Positions 23,188 to 24,703 of a stretch of DNA of 24,703 nucleotides are shown one piece after another. Position 1 is the stretch's first letter. Each line of letters begins with the position of its first letter. Origin of the DNA: Clostridium sp. (GTDB lineage Bacteria > Bacillota > Clostridia > Acetivibrionales > Acetivibrionaceae); the NCBI GenBank assembly GCA_012841175.1, contig DUVG01000029.1, forward strand, positions 1-24,703. Reading direction: 5' to 3'. The position numbers and the translations under genes were made by a program. The notes beneath the pieces are model-generated. The model did not search any database. It saw only the letters and a list, made by a program, of their open reading frames with translations, and was not told the DNA's origin.

Positions 23188-23445
23188 TTAATTTATAAGA
23201 TTTATTGTGTAATCTACGATTTTTTCACTAAACATCAAACCAATTCCCATAAAAATCATATTTGTAATTATAACTGCTAAACCTGCTTTACTGCCATTCT
23301 TTGTTGCTAATATACCCATAATAACACCTATAACTCCAAAAATAAAGGAATATCCCCATAAAGAAATTAGGGCAAAAATCAACCCAATTGTAACTAAGAT
23401 AATGGTACTAGTTGTAGTTGTTTTCTGGTTATTAATGTTTTCCAT
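23188..23445 (-). CDS. Small membrane protein, DUF4190-like
   Basis: An 85-residue protein with two or three hydrophobic segments: TSTIILVTIGLIFALISLWG, SFIFGVIGVIMGILATKNG and AGLAVIITNMIFMGIGLMF. The pattern of a glycine-rich central helix followed by TKNGSKAG resembles the DUF4190 / SdpI-like small membrane proteins; no function can be given. The ATG at 23443-23445 fits AGGGTG 6 nt upstream better than the earlier ATG at 23493, which has no ribosome-binding site. It stands alone, 174 nt upstream of folE on the same strand and divergent from the LexA-like gene. Confidence 0.7.
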   Translation of the reverse strand: MENINNQKTTTTSTIILVTIGLIFALISLWGYSFIFGVIGVIMGILATKNGSKAGLAVIITNMIFMGIGLMFSEKIVDYTINLIN

Positions 23446-23805
23446 ATTCATCACCCTGTCTAAGTATTTCCTGCTTTTAATATCAATATTCATTTTTTTT
23501 GTAAAATCTTTTCACTAAACACTGTACAAAATATCATTAATGGTTTATAATAATAATATATACTTATTTTTTTACTTGCATTTATCTCCAATTTATTTTT
23601 TGCAATAGATCTAGCTATACAAATAATATCCAGTTTTGTACATTTTAAGCAACTTATATTGTTTTCATTTTGTTTACATAATTGCCAACAATTAAATTTG
23701 AAAACCTAACTGCTTTTTGTTAAACTAATATCTAACACGCTGCATATTATGTAAACTCATTAAAAGTATTTTATAAACTAAATTAATAAATAAAGGATGG
23801 TTAAA
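23446..23805. other. 360-nt intergenic region before the LexA-like gene
   Basis: AT-rich divergent region. It contains the 11-nt inverted repeat described separately and a second pair, TGTACAAAA (23523-23531) and TTTTGTACA (23634-23642). No canonical Gram-positive LexA box (CGAAC-N4-GTTCG) is present and I could not place a convincing sigma-A promoter. No small gene or RNA is apparent. Confidence 0.5.
23672..23756. repeat. 11-nt inverted repeat upstream of the LexA-like gene
   Basis: GTTTACATAAT (23672-23682) and ATTATGTAAAC (23746-23756) are perfect inverted copies 63 nt apart. Each contains the TTTACATA/TATGTAAA octamer also found at the folE start site. The inner copy ends about 50 nt before the start codon. 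Confidence 0.5.
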
Positions 23806-24441
23806 GTGTCTGTGGATTTAAATTTCTTAACTTCTAAACAAAAAAAAGTCTATGCTGCAATTGAGTCATTCATTAAGGATAATGGAATGCCTCCAACTGT
23901 AAGAGAAATAGGCGAATTAATTGGCGAGAAAACACCTGGTGCAGTTCAAGGTATACTAAACAGACTTGAAGAAAAAGGTGTAATAAGAAGGCAGGCAAGG
24001 GTAGCAAGATCTATTCAGCTTGTGCAAGAAAACTCAAACTATGCCGACCATGCATATCTTCCACTAATCAAAAAAATAAGTGAACGTAATGTAGACGACC
24101 TACTTAATATGTACAACATTATTAAGTACTATCCCGTACCGGCACATTTGTTTGAGAATTCTGAAAATCATTTTATAATCAAATGTCCTGACAACAGTCT
24201 TTTAGACAGTGGCATCACCTACGAAGACACTTTAGTAATTGACATGAAACCAAATCTTAGTGATGGAGACATAATACTTCTTATGTATGAAAATCTTACT
24301 ATCTTAAGATATTATAGCTCCCACGAAGATCCAGACAAGGTTGTTTTAAAAGCCGACAGTGATTTAATCGGTAAGGAAGTATTTAGTAGAGATGAAATAA
24401 AAATAATAGGTAAACTGGTTGCTAAAATTTCTAAGTACTAA
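23806..24441 (+). CDS. LexA-like repressor with degenerate S24 peptidase domain
   Basis: A 211-residue LexA homologue. The winged helix (about 6-72) is well preserved: LTSKQKKVYAAIESFIKDNG, MPPTVREIGELIG and AVQGILNRLEEKGVIRR. The C-terminal S24 domain is present but altered. Where LexA has the Ala-Gly self-cleavage site after a GKVTAG-type motif, this protein has KKISERN (89-95). The catalytic serine seems kept (S131 in DNSLLDSGI), but the catalytic lysine of TVKRFY is Leu167 in TILRYY. It is therefore unlikely to cleave itself, and may be a stable repressor with another signal. The start is unclear: GTG at 23806 has AGGA 8 nt upstream; ATG at 23797 abuts that site. No classical SOS box lies upstream. 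Confidence 0.85.
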   Translation: MSVDLNFLTSKQKKVYAAIESFIKDNGMPPTVREIGELIGEKTPGAVQGILNRLEEKGVIRRQARVARSIQLVQENSNYADHAYLPLIKKISERNVDDLLNMYNIIKYYPVPAHLFENSENHFIIKCPDNSLLDSGITYEDTLVIDMKPNLSDGDIILLMYENLTILRYYSSHEDPDKVVLKADSDLIGKEVFSRDEIKIIGKLVAKISKY

Positions 24442-24509
24442 TTGATTTTTGACCTATACTATATTTAAAATTAAACACCTTATTATTTTTATGGGTTTCA
24501 TTTGGTTTT

Positions 24510-24525
24510 GATATTTTAAAATATC
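24510..24525. repeat. 16-nt perfect palindrome before the terminator
   Basis: GATATTTTAAAATATC is self-complementary over all 16 bases and abuts the terminator stem that begins at 24527. Confidence 0.5.
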
Positions 24526-24526
24526 A

Positions 24527-24557
24527 GGGTTAAGTTTTTATTAATAAAACTTAACCC
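24527..24557. terminator. Terminator after the LexA-like gene
   Basis: GGGTTAAGTTTT (24527-24538) and AAAACTTAACCC (24546-24557) form a perfect 12-bp stem with a 7-nt loop, followed on the plus strand by TTGTTGCTTTT. It may also stop the convergent gene at the right edge. Confidence 0.85.
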
Positions 24558-24578
24558 TTGTTGCTTTTCATTTAAATT

Positions 24579-24599
24579 ATGTACACCTTCGTGTAACAT
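24579..24599 (-). terminator. Small hairpin after the right-edge gene
   Basis: On the minus strand ATG-T-TACAC, a GAAG loop and GTGTA-CAT form a compact stem with one bulged T, 8 nt after the stop codon. No T run follows at once, so it may act with the larger hairpin at 24527-24557 or protect the 3' end. Confidence 0.35.
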
Positions 24600-24606
24600 C
24601 TTGTTC

Positions 24607-24703
24607 TTATAGGTAACTTACTATAAGGTCTCCCACTTCTTTAGTTCCATAACCCATTTTACCTGCACCTAAGTTTTTAATATCATTTTTAACAGCCTTT
24701 TTA
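24607..24703 (-). CDS. 3' end of an unidentified gene (window edge)
   Basis: Thirty-two codons and a stop are open to the window edge. The C-terminus reads KKAVKNDIKNLGAG and then KMGYGTKEVGDLIVSYL. The GTKEVGDLIV ending resembles the C-terminal ends of isopropylmalate/isocitrate dehydrogenase-family proteins, but that is too short to assign a function. It is convergent with the LexA-like gene, with two hairpins between their stops. Confidence 0.55.
   Translation of the reverse strand, partial: KKAVKNDIKNLGAGKMGYGTKEVGDLIVSYL

Noticed and set aside
23523..23642. TGTACAAAA / TTTTGTACA inverted repeat upstream of the LexA-like gene
   Set aside because: Arms are about 100 nt apart, only 9 nt long and mostly A/T; not distinguishable from chance and not found at folE.

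Overview
This is a low-GC, AT-rich chromosomal window from an anaerobic, spore-forming, cellulosome-producing clostridium, most like the Clostridium thermocellum / Acetivibrio group. The evidence is a dockerin-bearing GH10 xylanase, a SigI/RsgI biomass-sensing pair whose anti-sigma factor ends in two PA14 domains, sporulation genes (spmAB), and a block syntenic with the Bacillus subtilis yaaO-tmk-yaaR-holB-ricT-yabB-rsmI / abrB / metS region. Names rest on motif recognition and synteny; no database search was possible.

Layout. Positions 1-124 hold the 5' end of metG (minus). spmA-spmB (237-1384, minus) follow, with a sigma-E-like promoter. abrB (1832-2071, plus) has its own sigma-A promoter and converges on the long minus-strand housekeeping block across a perfect 18-bp hairpin. 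In order of transcription that block is a 60-codon unknown gene, a yaaO-type PLP decarboxylase, tmk, yaaR, holB, ricT, a 2[4Fe-4S] ferredoxin, trmN6 and rsmI. darA/yaaQ and yabA, present at the equivalent places in Bacillus, are missing; the ferredoxin occupies the yabA slot.

From 9.2 to 15.7 kb, again on minus, lie coaX and a malic enzyme, a low-complexity N/S/K/Y-rich gene without an ATG, birA, a 203-aa unknown protein, and folP-folB-folK. A Ppx/GppA-HD phosphatase gene (15864-17384, plus) is divergent from folP.

From 17.4 to 22.3 kb is a plant-cell-wall sensing and degradation module on minus: sigI, rsgI (overlapping by 4 nt), then, with no terminator, a secreted dockerin-CBM6-GH10 xylanase. 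RsgI probably senses extracellular polysaccharide through its PA14 pair and releases SigI. folE (22450-23013) lies upstream in the same direction, separated from the other fol genes, with a clear sigma-A promoter and an operator-like inverted repeat at its predicted start site. A small membrane protein, a LexA-like repressor that seems to have lost both its self-cleavage site and its catalytic lysine, and the 3' end of an unidentified gene complete the window.

Most noteworthy: the apparently non-cleavable LexA homologue and the TTTACATA/TATGTAAA repeats near it and at the folE promoter; the sigI-rsgI-xylanase module; and two genes that appear to start at ATT behind good ribosome-binding sites.
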